DNA of 28,439 bases, from assembly GCA_041748175.1 (NCBI GenBank), contig JBGTDU010000066.1, positions 1-28,439 of the forward strand. The letters run 5' to 3'. Source of the stretch: JAHEJB01 sp041748175 (GTDB taxonomy: Bacteria; Bacteroidota; Rhodothermia; Rhodothermales; Rubricoccaceae). A program made the position numbers and the translations under genes. Position 1 is the stretch's first letter; the number at the start of each line of letters is the position of its first letter. Positions 1 through 6,697 of this stretch are shown piece by piece. Under the pieces are notes generated by a model. That model was not told the DNA's origin. It searched no databases and saw only the letters and a program-made list of their open reading frames with translations.

Positions 1-39
1 CTTGCTCATCCGGGCCGCCGGTGATAGGTTCGTTTTCAT
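1..39 (-). CDS. Possible 5' end of a gene running off the left edge
   Basis: Thirteen open codons begin at an ATG (37-39 on the minus strand), reading MKTNLSPAARMSK, and continue off the window. The support is indirect: a Bacteroidota-type promoter match lies about 40 bases upstream (79-86). The fragment is too short for any functional call. It could also be a chance reading frame. Confidence 0.3.
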   Translation of the reverse strand, partial: MKTNLSPAARMSK

Positions 40-78
40 GGGTGTTGCCTCGTGTTGGGTGGTTTGTGGTTGATATTT

Positions 79-112
79 CAAACCTACCCTCCGCGAGGCG
101 GCACCCTCTCAA
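79..112 (-). promoter_or_regulatory. Candidate Bacteroidota sigma-A promoter (TTG-N23-TAnnTTTG)
   Basis: On the minus strand TAGGTTTG (79-86) fits the -7 consensus TAnnTTTG exactly. A TTG (110-112) lies 23 bases upstream, at the long end of the 17-23 spacing known for Flavobacterium-type promoters. It points at the ATG at 39. Short motifs of this kind occur by chance, so this is only a candidate. Confidence 0.35.
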
Positions 113-134
113 TTTTTACACACGCCCTGGGACA

Positions 135-734
135 TTACCCCCGTAGGCCCTCGCCGCCTACTTCAACATAGAAATCCTGATTTCCTGCACCATCGTTGTA
201 GGGAGCATAGAAATTGTAATGCGAGGGAGGATAAATACCTTTGCCCGTTCCCCAGGCAAATCGGTAGACCTCTCCGCCTGAGCCGACTCCAGGTCCAGAC
301 TCTTCCATCTCGAAAATAACGACGTCGTCGGGAAGATTTTGAACGTTGAGCAGAAAGTCCGCATGATCATTGTGGTCGTCCCCTTCGACGACAAGGTCGC
401 AATCTCCAGTGCTACTGAAGGTGATGGGCCAGATGACCGGAGTACCGTTTGGCAACGTGGCCGTGGTGATAGGAACACCGTCCTGGCCGTACACCGTAAG
501 GTCTACATTCCCAATGAGCGGCTGAGCGGAGGTGTCGATCTCGATAAAGATCTCGTGGGGGTTGACCCGTGAGCCACATGGGGCCGTATGACTGGCGCCG
601 GGTTGGGCAACAGCACCTGGCAAGAATGCCAGGGATGACAGTAGGATACTGCCCGCGGAGGCGCATGAGAATTGCAAAGTGAGTGTTGCAAGCCGCAGAA
701 AGTGGAAGTGGGTGTATTTGGTTAAGCGTCTCAT
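135..734 (-). CDS. Secreted protein of unknown function (199 aa)
   Basis: I do not recognise this protein. It has a long N-terminal export signal: basic residues MRRLTK, then a hydrophobic stretch at about 13-37, with a plausible cleavage after GAVAQ near residue 44. The mature part is acidic and Gly/Pro/Asn-rich with alternating hydrophobic residues, as in an all-beta domain, and has one likely disulfide pair (the Cys in APCGS and the Cys in TGDCD). It lacks the YPNPFNP-type sorting tail of T9SS cargo. The start is well supported, because AGGAGG lies six bases upstream of the ATG, one of the few strong Shine-Dalgarno sites in the window. The 203 bases between it and the glycosyltransferase show no clear promoter. 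That it is a real exported protein is fairly sure; its function is unknown. Confidence 0.7.
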   Translation of the reverse strand: MRRLTKYTHFHFLRLATLTLQFSCASAGSILLSSLAFLPGAVAQPGASHTAPCGSRVNPHEIFIEIDTSAQPLIGNVDLTVYGQDGVPITTATLPNGTPVIWPITFSSTGDCDLVVEGDDHNDHADFLLNVQNLPDDVVIFEMEESGPGVGSGGEVYRFAWGTGKGIYPPSHYNFYAPYNDGAGNQDFYVEVGGEGLRG

Positions 735-740
735 GACGAT

Positions 741-747
741 CCTCCTT
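741..747 (-). promoter_or_regulatory. Strong Shine-Dalgarno site of the secreted protein gene
   Basis: The minus strand reads AAGGAGG followed by six bases and then the ATG at 734. This fixes the start codon of the 199-aa secreted protein. It is unusual here because most neighbouring genes lack a recognisable site, as is common in Bacteroidota. Confidence 0.75.
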
Positions 748-937
748 GGAGGTTAGTTAGTTGGATTGTGAATGCGTTCGCCCGATCCGGCGGGCACAAT
801 CCCAATCAAAGGACCGGCTGTGCCAACAGTCTGTCAGACGACAGCCCGCGTCGGGTGTGCGCGCAACCTTCTAGACCGTTGCCTACCCTTGATCTAACCT
901 TCACTTTCGGAATTCACAAAAGAAATGACTGCCGCCC

Positions 938-1906
938 TCAACTACCAGACTGTTGTACCGCCTGATTTTCGGAGGTCGTCTCCTTCACCTCAACCCGCCG
1001 CAGGTCCTCCATCTCGGGCCGGACGATCATCTCGCCCAGGAGCCCGGCGAGAAACGATTGCGCGCCGAGAAGGATCAACATCACACCGAGGATGAGCAAG
1101 GGCCGGCCGCCAATGGGTTCGCCTACGAAGAGCTTTACGTAACTGAGGTATAGCGAAATCGCGAGGCCGCCAAAGAAGAGCACGGTCCCAAGGCCGCCGA
1201 AAAAGTGCATCGGGCGGCGCGCAAAGCGGGTGAGGAAGAGGACGGTGATCAAATCGAGGAACCCGCGGATGAAGCGTTCGAAGCCAAATTTAGTCGTTCC
1301 GTACCGGCGCGCGCGGTGCTGCACCACCTGCTCCTCGATCCGCGTGAACCCGGCCCACTGCGCGAGCATCGGGATGTAGCGGTGCAGCTCGCCGTAGACG
1401 TTCACACTTTTCACGACCTCCGAGCGGTAGGCTTTGATGCCGCAATTGAAATCGTGCAGCGGAATCCCTGACACCAACCGCGTCACGGCATTGAAGAACC
1501 GGCTGGGGATGGTTTTGGAGATCGGGTCGCTGCGCTTCCACTTCCATCCCGAAACCAGATCGGCGCCCGCTTCCAGGCTGTTGATCATTGCGGCCAGTTC
1601 AGCCGGATCGTCCTGTAAGTCGGCGTCAAGCGTGGCTACATAGGTCCCACGCGCTTGCTCAAACCCGATTGCGATGGCCGCACTCTTGCCGTAGTTCTGC
1701 CGAAACCGCACGCCCAGAAACCGCGAATCCACCGCGTGCAAATGTTCTATGATCTCCCACGACCCATCGTCCGACCCATCGTCCACCAGCCAAGCCTCGA
1801 ACGTCCGCCCTGCATCATCCATCGCCGCCGTTATCTGCTCGGCCAGCTCCGGCAGGCTCTCAGCCTCGTTGTAGACCGGGACGACGATGGAAACCGTGGG
1901 GCTCAT
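938..1906 (-). CDS. Family 2 glycosyltransferase with C-terminal membrane anchor (DPM1/GtrB-like)
   Basis: The protein belongs to GT-A fold family 2, in the subgroup that transfers a sugar from a nucleotide sugar to a polyprenyl phosphate at the cytoplasmic membrane face (dolichol-phosphate mannose synthase, GtrB, ArnC). The N-terminus IVVPVYNEAESL (7-18), VDDGSDDGS (41-49) and the metal-binding DADLQDDP (94-101) are typical, as is the region around residues 150-160 with HDFNCG. Two membrane segments follow at about 235-258 and 268-291, then a short cytoplasmic tail, giving the usual 320-aa length. It lies 60 bases downstream of gyrB on the same strand, and that gap is filled by a heptad repeat overlapping its start codon. 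No Shine-Dalgarno is visible. The family is certain; the sugar and the acceptor cannot be told. It may feed cell-envelope glycan or lipid modification. Confidence 0.9.
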   Translation of the reverse strand: MSPTVSIVVPVYNEAESLPELAEQITAAMDDAGRTFEAWLVDDGSDDGSWEIIEHLHAVDSRFLGVRFRQNYGKSAAIAIGFEQARGTYVATLDADLQDDPAELAAMINSLEAGADLVSGWKWKRSDPISKTIPSRFFNAVTRLVSGIPLHDFNCGIKAYRSEVVKSVNVYGELHRYIPMLAQWAGFTRIEEQVVQHRARRYGTTKFGFERFIRGFLDLITVLFLTRFARRPMHFFGGLGTVLFFGGLAISLYLSYVKLFVGEPIGGRPLLILGVMLILLGAQSFLAGLLGEMIVRPEMEDLRRVEVKETTSENQAVQQSGS

Positions 1907-1966
1907 GGAAAATGGCAGATGGCGAATGGAAGATAGATTGACCCATCAGCCATTACCCATTTCCAT
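1905..1966. repeat. Heptad repeat with inverted halves between gyrB and the glycosyltransferase
   Basis: The plus strand reads four 7-base units (ATGGAAA, ATGGCAG, ATGGCGA, ATGGAAG), a 10-base centre, and then units in the opposite sense (CCATCAG, CCATTAC, CCATTTC, CAT). The two halves are imperfect inverted repeats and could fold into a hairpin in the transcript. The element fills the whole gap, supplying the glycosyltransferase start codon at one end and abutting the gyrB stop at the other. Short tandem heptamers are known as dispersed elements in some bacteria, notably cyanobacteria. Whether this one is dispersed in this genome cannot be seen here. Confidence 0.75.
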
Positions 1967-3937
1967 CTAGGTGTCGATGGTGGCGTAGCGGGCGTTACGC
2001 TCGATAAACTTGCGGCGCGGCTCCACGGCATCGCCCATCAGCGTCGAAAACGTCCGGTCCGCAGCCGCAGCATCTTCGATGGTGACTTGCTGGAAGAGTC
2101 GGCGTTCGGGATCCATGGTGGTTTCCCACAGCTGCTCCGGGTTCATTTCGCCGAGACCTTTGTAGCGCTGCACGCCCACACCACGGGCGTTGTCGCCGCC
2201 AAGTTTTTCAATCGCCACGCGCAGTTCGTCGTCGTTCCAAGCATAAATCTCGCTGTTGCCCTTCTTGGCGCGATAGAGTGGCGGCAGCGCGATGTAGATG
2301 AATCCGGCCTCCAGCAGAGGGCGGAGGTAGCGATAGATGAAGGTGAGCAAAAGCGTTCGGATGTGCGCGCCGTCGACATCGGCGTCCGTCATGATGACAA
2401 TTTTGTGGTAGCGGACTTTCTCGCGGTTGAAGTCATCGGGATTGCCCGAAAGCCCCACGCCGAGCGCAGTGACCATGTTTTTGATTTCCTCGTTGTCGAG
2501 CACCTTGTCGAGGCGAGCTTTTTCGACGTTGAGGATTTTGCCCCGAAGCGGAAGAATGGCCTGAAAATGTCGGTCGCGGGCCTGCTTGGCGGAACCGCCC
2601 GCCGAGTCGCCCTCGACCAGATAGAGTTCGCTTTCGGCGGGATCCTTTGAGGCGCAGTCGGCCAGTTTGCCGGGGAGCCCTCCGCCGCCAAACGCACCCT
2701 TCCGTTGAACAAGTTCGCGGGCCTTGCGCGCAGCGGTCCTGGCCTGCGCACTCAGGATCACCTTCTGGACAATCGCTTTCGATTCTTTCGGATGGTCGTC
2801 GAGCCACTCGGCGAGCTTGGCCCCTACGAGGCTTTCGACAGCTCCTTGAACATCGCCGTTTCCGAGCTTGGTCTTGGTCTGGCCCTCAAACTGCGGCTCC
2901 TGCACTTTCACGCTCAGAACGGCCGTGATGCCTTCGCGGAAGTCATCGCCCGCCAGCTGGATCTTGGCAGTTTTGAGGAGTCCGCTATTGTCGGCATAAG
3001 CTTTCAGAACGCGCGTCAGCGCACGCCTGAAGCCCGAGACATGCGTGCCGCCCTCGTGGGTATTGATGTTGTTGACGAAGGAGAGGACGTTTTCCGTGTA
3101 GCCCGTGTTGTACCGCATGGCGAGCGAGACCGGGACCTCTCCCTCTTCGTCCTCAATCACGATTGTTCCTTCGTGGATGGGCGAACGGGCTTCATCGAGG
3201 TATGCGACAAACTCACTCAGGCCGCCATCGGAGCAGTATTCTTCGCGGGCCAGACTCGCGTCTTCTTCACGACGGTCTTCCAGTGTGATCGTGAGCCCCT
3301 TGTTCAGATACGCAAGCTCCCGCATCCGCTCCGCCAGCGTATCGAAGCGGTAGACAGACTCAACGAAGATGGTGTCGTCTGGCATGAAGTGGACGCTTGT
3401 CCCCGCACCCTCGCCCTCCTCCATCGGGCGGAGTTTCTCAACGCCGGTGATCGGATCGCCCTTTTCGTAGGTCTGCTGCCAGACGAATCCATCGCGGTTA
3501 ATGGTTACTTCGAGGCGATTGGAAAGCGCGTTGACGCAGCTGACACCGACACCGTGGAGGCCGCCGGAGACTTTGTACGAGTCCTTGTCGAACTTGCCGC
3601 CGGCGTGGAGGACTGTCATCACCACTTCAACCGCAGGGCGCTTTTCGGTCGGATGCATTTCTACAGGAATGCCACGCCCGTTGTCCTTCACCGAGATCGA
3701 ATTGTCCTCGTGAATGATAACCTCGACGTAATCGCAATACCCGGCGAGGGCCTCGTCGATTGAGTTGTCGACGACTTCGTAGACGAGGTGGTGGAGGCCG
3801 CGCATGCCCACATCGCCGATGTACATGGCCGGGCGCTTACGGACGGCCTCGAGACCTTCGAGCACCTGAATGTTGGAGGCGCGGTAGTCGCCATTACCGG
3901 TTTCTGGGAGGTCGTCCTTCTGCTTCGTTTCAGCCAT
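1967..3937 (-). CDS. gyrB: DNA gyrase subunit B
   Basis: This is the ATPase subunit of DNA gyrase, which with GyrA introduces negative supercoils. In order the protein shows the GHKL ATPase domain (DNSIDEA near 57, DNGRGIP near 90, GLHGVGVS near 127), the transducer domain, and the Toprim domain with EGDSAGG (442-448) and DADVDGAHI, which supplies the acidic metal-binding residues. The C-terminal GyrA-contacting motif QRYKGLGEMNPEQLW is also present. At 656 aa it is the short form, without the insert found in enterobacterial GyrB. ParE shares many motifs, but length and overall sequence favour GyrB. No Shine-Dalgarno is evident before the ATG. Upstream lies a 362-base non-coding stretch with a palindromic repeat element; downstream, the glycosyltransferase follows after 60 bases and may be cotranscribed. 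Confidence 0.97.
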   Translation of the reverse strand: MAETKQKDDLPETGNGDYRASNIQVLEGLEAVRKRPAMYIGDVGMRGLHHLVYEVVDNSIDEALAGYCDYVEVIIHEDNSISVKDNGRGIPVEMHPTEKRPAVEVVMTVLHAGGKFDKDSYKVSGGLHGVGVSCVNALSNRLEVTINRDGFVWQQTYEKGDPITGVEKLRPMEEGEGAGTSVHFMPDDTIFVESVYRFDTLAERMRELAYLNKGLTITLEDRREEDASLAREEYCSDGGLSEFVAYLDEARSPIHEGTIVIEDEEGEVPVSLAMRYNTGYTENVLSFVNNINTHEGGTHVSGFRRALTRVLKAYADNSGLLKTAKIQLAGDDFREGITAVLSVKVQEPQFEGQTKTKLGNGDVQGAVESLVGAKLAEWLDDHPKESKAIVQKVILSAQARTAARKARELVQRKGAFGGGGLPGKLADCASKDPAESELYLVEGDSAGGSAKQARDRHFQAILPLRGKILNVEKARLDKVLDNEEIKNMVTALGVGLSGNPDDFNREKVRYHKIVIMTDADVDGAHIRTLLLTFIYRYLRPLLEAGFIYIALPPLYRAKKGNSEIYAWNDDELRVAIEKLGGDNARGVGVQRYKGLGEMNPEQLWETTMDPERRLFQQVTIEDAAAADRTFSTLMGDAVEPRRKFIERNARYATIDT

Positions 3938-3990
3938 GCGGTTTGTCTCGATGAGGGCGGCGGGATCCGCCGAGGTATGCCGATTCCGTC

Positions 3991-4156
3991 CTAACAGGCT
4001 GTGGATTTATTCATCCGTTGGCGAGGCGAGCGGAGCTTGGTCGAGACCAAGGCGCGAGATCGCAGTCGTATTGGTAATCCGGCGAGATTCTCGCAACGCT
4101 GAGATCGAACAAGAGTCGCCGCCGCAGATAGGAGGAATAGACCAACAGCCTGCTAA
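3991..4156. repeat. REP/MITE-like element with terminal inverted repeats in the gyrB leader
   Basis: The ends are imperfect inverted copies: CTAACAGGCTGTGGATTTAT on the left, and on the right a sequence whose complement reads TTAGCAGGCTGTTGGTCTAT. Inside are two strong palindromes, CTTGGTCGAGACCAAG (about 4036-4051) and GCGAGATTCTCGC (about 4082-4094). No open frame is apparent. The length (about 166 bases), inverted ends and internal hairpins fit a non-autonomous mobile repeat or REP-type element. I recall elements with AACAGGCTG-like ends in other GC-rich genomes, but that is memory, not a search. It occupies nearly half of the 362-base gap between gyrB and the CBS gene. The rest of that gap (3938-3990 and 4157-4299) shows only the weak promoter match noted separately. 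Confidence 0.7.
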
Positions 4157-4167
4157 GCAGAATCGGG

Positions 4168-4175
4168 CAAATTTA
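4168..4175 (-). promoter_or_regulatory. Possible -7 element (TAnnTTTG) for gyrB
   Basis: The minus strand reads TAAATTTG, an exact match to the Bacteroidota -7 consensus, just upstream of the repeat element. No TTG is found at the expected distance, so the match is weak. If used, transcription of gyrB would start near 4161 and the leader RNA would include the whole palindromic element. Confidence 0.25.
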
Positions 4176-4299
4176 CCACATTATGGCCGGTTATGCGCGC
4201 TTCTTGCAGCGCAAAAGCTCGCTCGCGACCGTCCAGATTGGTCTGTCAGAGGGCTTCATGAACACTGCACGGAGACGCCGGGCACGTGGGCGTCAAACC

Positions 4300-4956
4300 T
4301 TAGACTTCCAAGTAGCGCATGAACTCCTCAACGCGCTCCTGCAGGTCGTCGTCCATCTCGTCGAACACGCCGACAATCTTGTAGTCGAGGTGCTCCATGA
4401 TGTGCCGGACGCGGGAGGTGTCACTCACGTTGAGCTTGAGCGTTGCGCGCACGACGTTGGCCTGGAGGTCTTCCTCCGTCGACACGGAAAGAATTCGCAC
4501 ATCATTCTGCTCGACGACGTGTGCAAGCTGCGCCAGTGAGAAGTCGCGGGCTTTGGCTTCCAAGACGACAATGGCACCGGTTTCTTCCGTGGCCAACATA
4601 TGTGCAAGTTGGCTAAACACGGCGGCCCTCTGAACGAGGCCGAGGTACTCGCCCTGCGCCGTTGCAATCGGAAGGACGCTGAGGTCGTGGCGCAGCATCA
4701 TGTGCGCGGCGTCAAAAATGTGCGCCTCGGGCGTCACGAAGGCCGGGCCTGTTCCGATCAGGGCGAGCAGTGGCGTGTCCGGGCTTGACTGTTCGCGAAG
4801 AACATCTGCGCTTACGAGGGCGAGTAGCTGGCCCTCCGAGCTCACGACCGGGAGGTGCTCAACACCGTGTTCTGCCATCTGGAAAAGTGCCTTGCCTACG
4901 GCATCGCCAACCATTAGGGCGGGTGTGTTCGGGCTAAGAAGCGTACGTACGATCAT
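4300..4956 (-). CDS. CBS-domain protein with C-terminal ACT-like region
   Basis: Two CBS motifs occupy roughly residues 1-125. The first contains GVEHLPVVSSEGQLLALVS and the second DLSVLPIATAQGEYLGLV, the usual pattern in which a tandem pair binds an adenine nucleotide such as AMP, ATP or SAM. The last 75 residues (GAIVVLEAKARDFSLAQLA onward) look like an ACT-type small-molecule domain, as in other Bacteroidota CBS-ACT proteins. No enzymatic domain is attached, so it is probably a cytoplasmic regulatory or sensor protein. I chose the ATG at 4954-4956, giving MIVRTLLSP; a GTG 13 codons upstream is possible but adds a stretch unlike the family. It lies 145 bases downstream of hflX on the same strand. 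The ligand and target are unknown. Confidence 0.85.
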   Translation of the reverse strand: MIVRTLLSPNTPALMVGDAVGKALFQMAEHGVEHLPVVSSEGQLLALVSADVLREQSSPDTPLLALIGTGPAFVTPEAHIFDAAHMMLRHDLSVLPIATAQGEYLGLVQRAAVFSQLAHMLATEETGAIVVLEAKARDFSLAQLAHVVEQNDVRILSVSTEEDLQANVVRATLKLNVSDTSRVRHIMEHLDYKIVGVFDEMDDDLQERVEEFMRYLEV

Positions 4957-5101
4957 GGCGTTTGGCGCGAAGGCCGCAAGGTAACAGGCAACCACCTATT
5001 AGACGTGCAAGCCGTATACCACGTCACTCCGGTCAATAGCATCATCCGGCCATTCGCACTCTGCTGCCTACCACTGGGATTCTTTCTGTCGTCTGAAAGG
5101 T

Positions 5102-6511
5102 TCATAATTCCTCAAGACGAGGAGAAAACGACCCGTCATCGACGGCATCTCGGGAGAGCGCGGCGGGCGTGAAGGCGCCATCGCCAGCGGGATCGTCCAG
5201 TTTGAAATGCGCAAAACGCGCCAGGAGCCGGTCCAACTCGGGGACGTTCTTTCCCGAAGCGCGGTAGCGCATCCAGACCACAGGCTCCGACGCGCCATCG
5301 CCCGTTGCCATCACGGTCACTTCCGAAATAACCTCGGCGACGCGGTGGACGTGTGCGCGGCTCTTCGCTTCCGCTACAGGCAGCAGTGCTTCGCCGTCAA
5401 CGTATTCCGATTCTATAATGCCGAGAACCTGCTCGCGAAGACTCTCCAGGCCAATCCCGCGTAGCGCTGAGACGAACGCCGCGTGCTCGTACTCAGTCTT
5501 CAGAGAGGAGACGAGCCCGCGCGTCTCCAACTCGTCCACTTTGTTAAAGACCATCAGCGTAGGCTTTTCGAGCGCCCCGAGTTCGTTCAGCGTTTCTCTG
5601 ACCACGCCTATATGCTCCTCAAAGTGCGCATGACCCGCATCGACGACATGAAGCAGGACATCGGCCTCGCGGACTTCGTCGAGGGTGCTCTTGAAGCTTT
5701 CGATGAGCTTGTGCGGCAATTTGCGGATAAAGCCGACCGTGTCAGAAAGCAACACGGCTTTGTTTGGCGCCAGAAAAACCTGCCGGGTCGTAGCGTCGAG
5801 GGTAGCGAACAGCCGGTTCTCGGCGAGGACGTCGGCGTCGGCGAGAGCGTTCATGAGCGTGCTCTTGCCTGCATTCGTATAGCCAACCAGCGAGACTCGC
5901 GTCAGCGCCGCCCGCCCTTTGCGTTGCGTGGTTCGCTGGCGGTCGATTCGATCCAGCTCTTCGGTCAAGACCGCCATCCGGCGCCCAATCAAGCGGCGAT
6001 CTGTTTCGATCTGTGTTTCGCCGGGACCACGCATCCCGATGCCACCTTTCTGCCGCTCCAGGTGCGTCCACGCCCGAGTGAGGCGGCTTCTAAGGTAATC
6101 GAGCTGGGCGAGCTCGACCTGCGCCTTGGCCGTCGCCGTCTTCGCGTTGCGGACGAAAATGTCGAGGATGAGGCCGGAACGATCAACCAGCTTGCATTCT
6201 AGCTCGCGTTCGAGGTTTCGAAGCTGGATCGGGGAGAGGTCATCGTCGAAGATGACGACATCGGCCTTGTGGCGCTCCACGAGTTGCCTGATCTCCTCAA
6301 CCTTTCCCTTGCCCACATAAGTTGGCCCAACGATTTGTTGAAGAGACTGGGTTACAATTTCCGCAACCAGGGCGCCCGCTGTATCGGCTAGCAGCGCCAA
6401 CTCCGCGAGTCCTTCCTCGAGCTGCACGTCGCTCACCGTTGGGGTCTTAACCCCGACAAGGATGGCGATCTCTTGCTTTGCGGATATCTGAGGAGACTTC
6501 GACGTGCTCAA
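5102..6511 (-). CDS. hflX: GTPase HflX
   Basis: HflX is a ribosome-associated GTPase that splits stalled 70S ribosomes, particularly under stress. The N-terminal HflX domain (about 15-150) is followed by the coiled-coil and glycine-rich linker containing GGIGMRGPGETQIETDRR (156-173), a family hallmark. The G domain shows GYTNAGKST (210-218, P-loop), DTVGFI (257-262, switch II) and NKVD (323-326). A C-terminal domain ends near 469, a normal length. The start used here is a TTG (MSTSKSPQ) without a Shine-Dalgarno; another start nearby is possible since the first 12 residues are not conserved in the family. It is separated by 186 bases from the VWA gene upstream and by 145 bases from the CBS gene downstream. 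The call is firm. Confidence 0.96.
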   Translation of the reverse strand: MSTSKSPQISAKQEIAILVGVKTPTVSDVQLEEGLAELALLADTAGALVAEIVTQSLQQIVGPTYVGKGKVEEIRQLVERHKADVVIFDDDLSPIQLRNLERELECKLVDRSGLILDIFVRNAKTATAKAQVELAQLDYLRSRLTRAWTHLERQKGGIGMRGPGETQIETDRRLIGRRMAVLTEELDRIDRQRTTQRKGRAALTRVSLVGYTNAGKSTLMNALADADVLAENRLFATLDATTRQVFLAPNKAVLLSDTVGFIRKLPHKLIESFKSTLDEVREADVLLHVVDAGHAHFEEHIGVVRETLNELGALEKPTLMVFNKVDELETRGLVSSLKTEYEHAAFVSALRGIGLESLREQVLGIIESEYVDGEALLPVAEAKSRAHVHRVAEVISEVTVMATGDGASEPVVWMRYRASGKNVPELDRLLARFAHFKLDDPAGDGAFTPAALSRDAVDDGSFSPRLEEL

Positions 6512-6697
6512 AAGGAGAGTGCGGGGTTGGGGGACGAACGGAAGGCGAATCGATTAGCAAAGTCGCTATCGGATGCCTCGCGAGGGCAGAACATACGTGA
6601 AAACAGCGCGGGAGCACGATGAAAACGAGCATCTCCTCGGCGGTGTGTCGTCCGTAGCATAGTCGACAACGGTGCGGGGCAGAGAATGAAACGTGTG

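Noticed and set aside
741..752. Palindrome CCTCCTTGGAGG over the Shine-Dalgarno at 741-747
   Set aside because: The two-base loop cannot fold into a stable hairpin, so regulation by sequestering the site is not supported.
2705..3763. A 352-codon open frame on the plus strand inside gyrB
   Set aside because: It lies wholly antisense to a certain gyrB. Long antisense frames are expected opposite GC-rich genes, and its protein sequence resembles no family I know.
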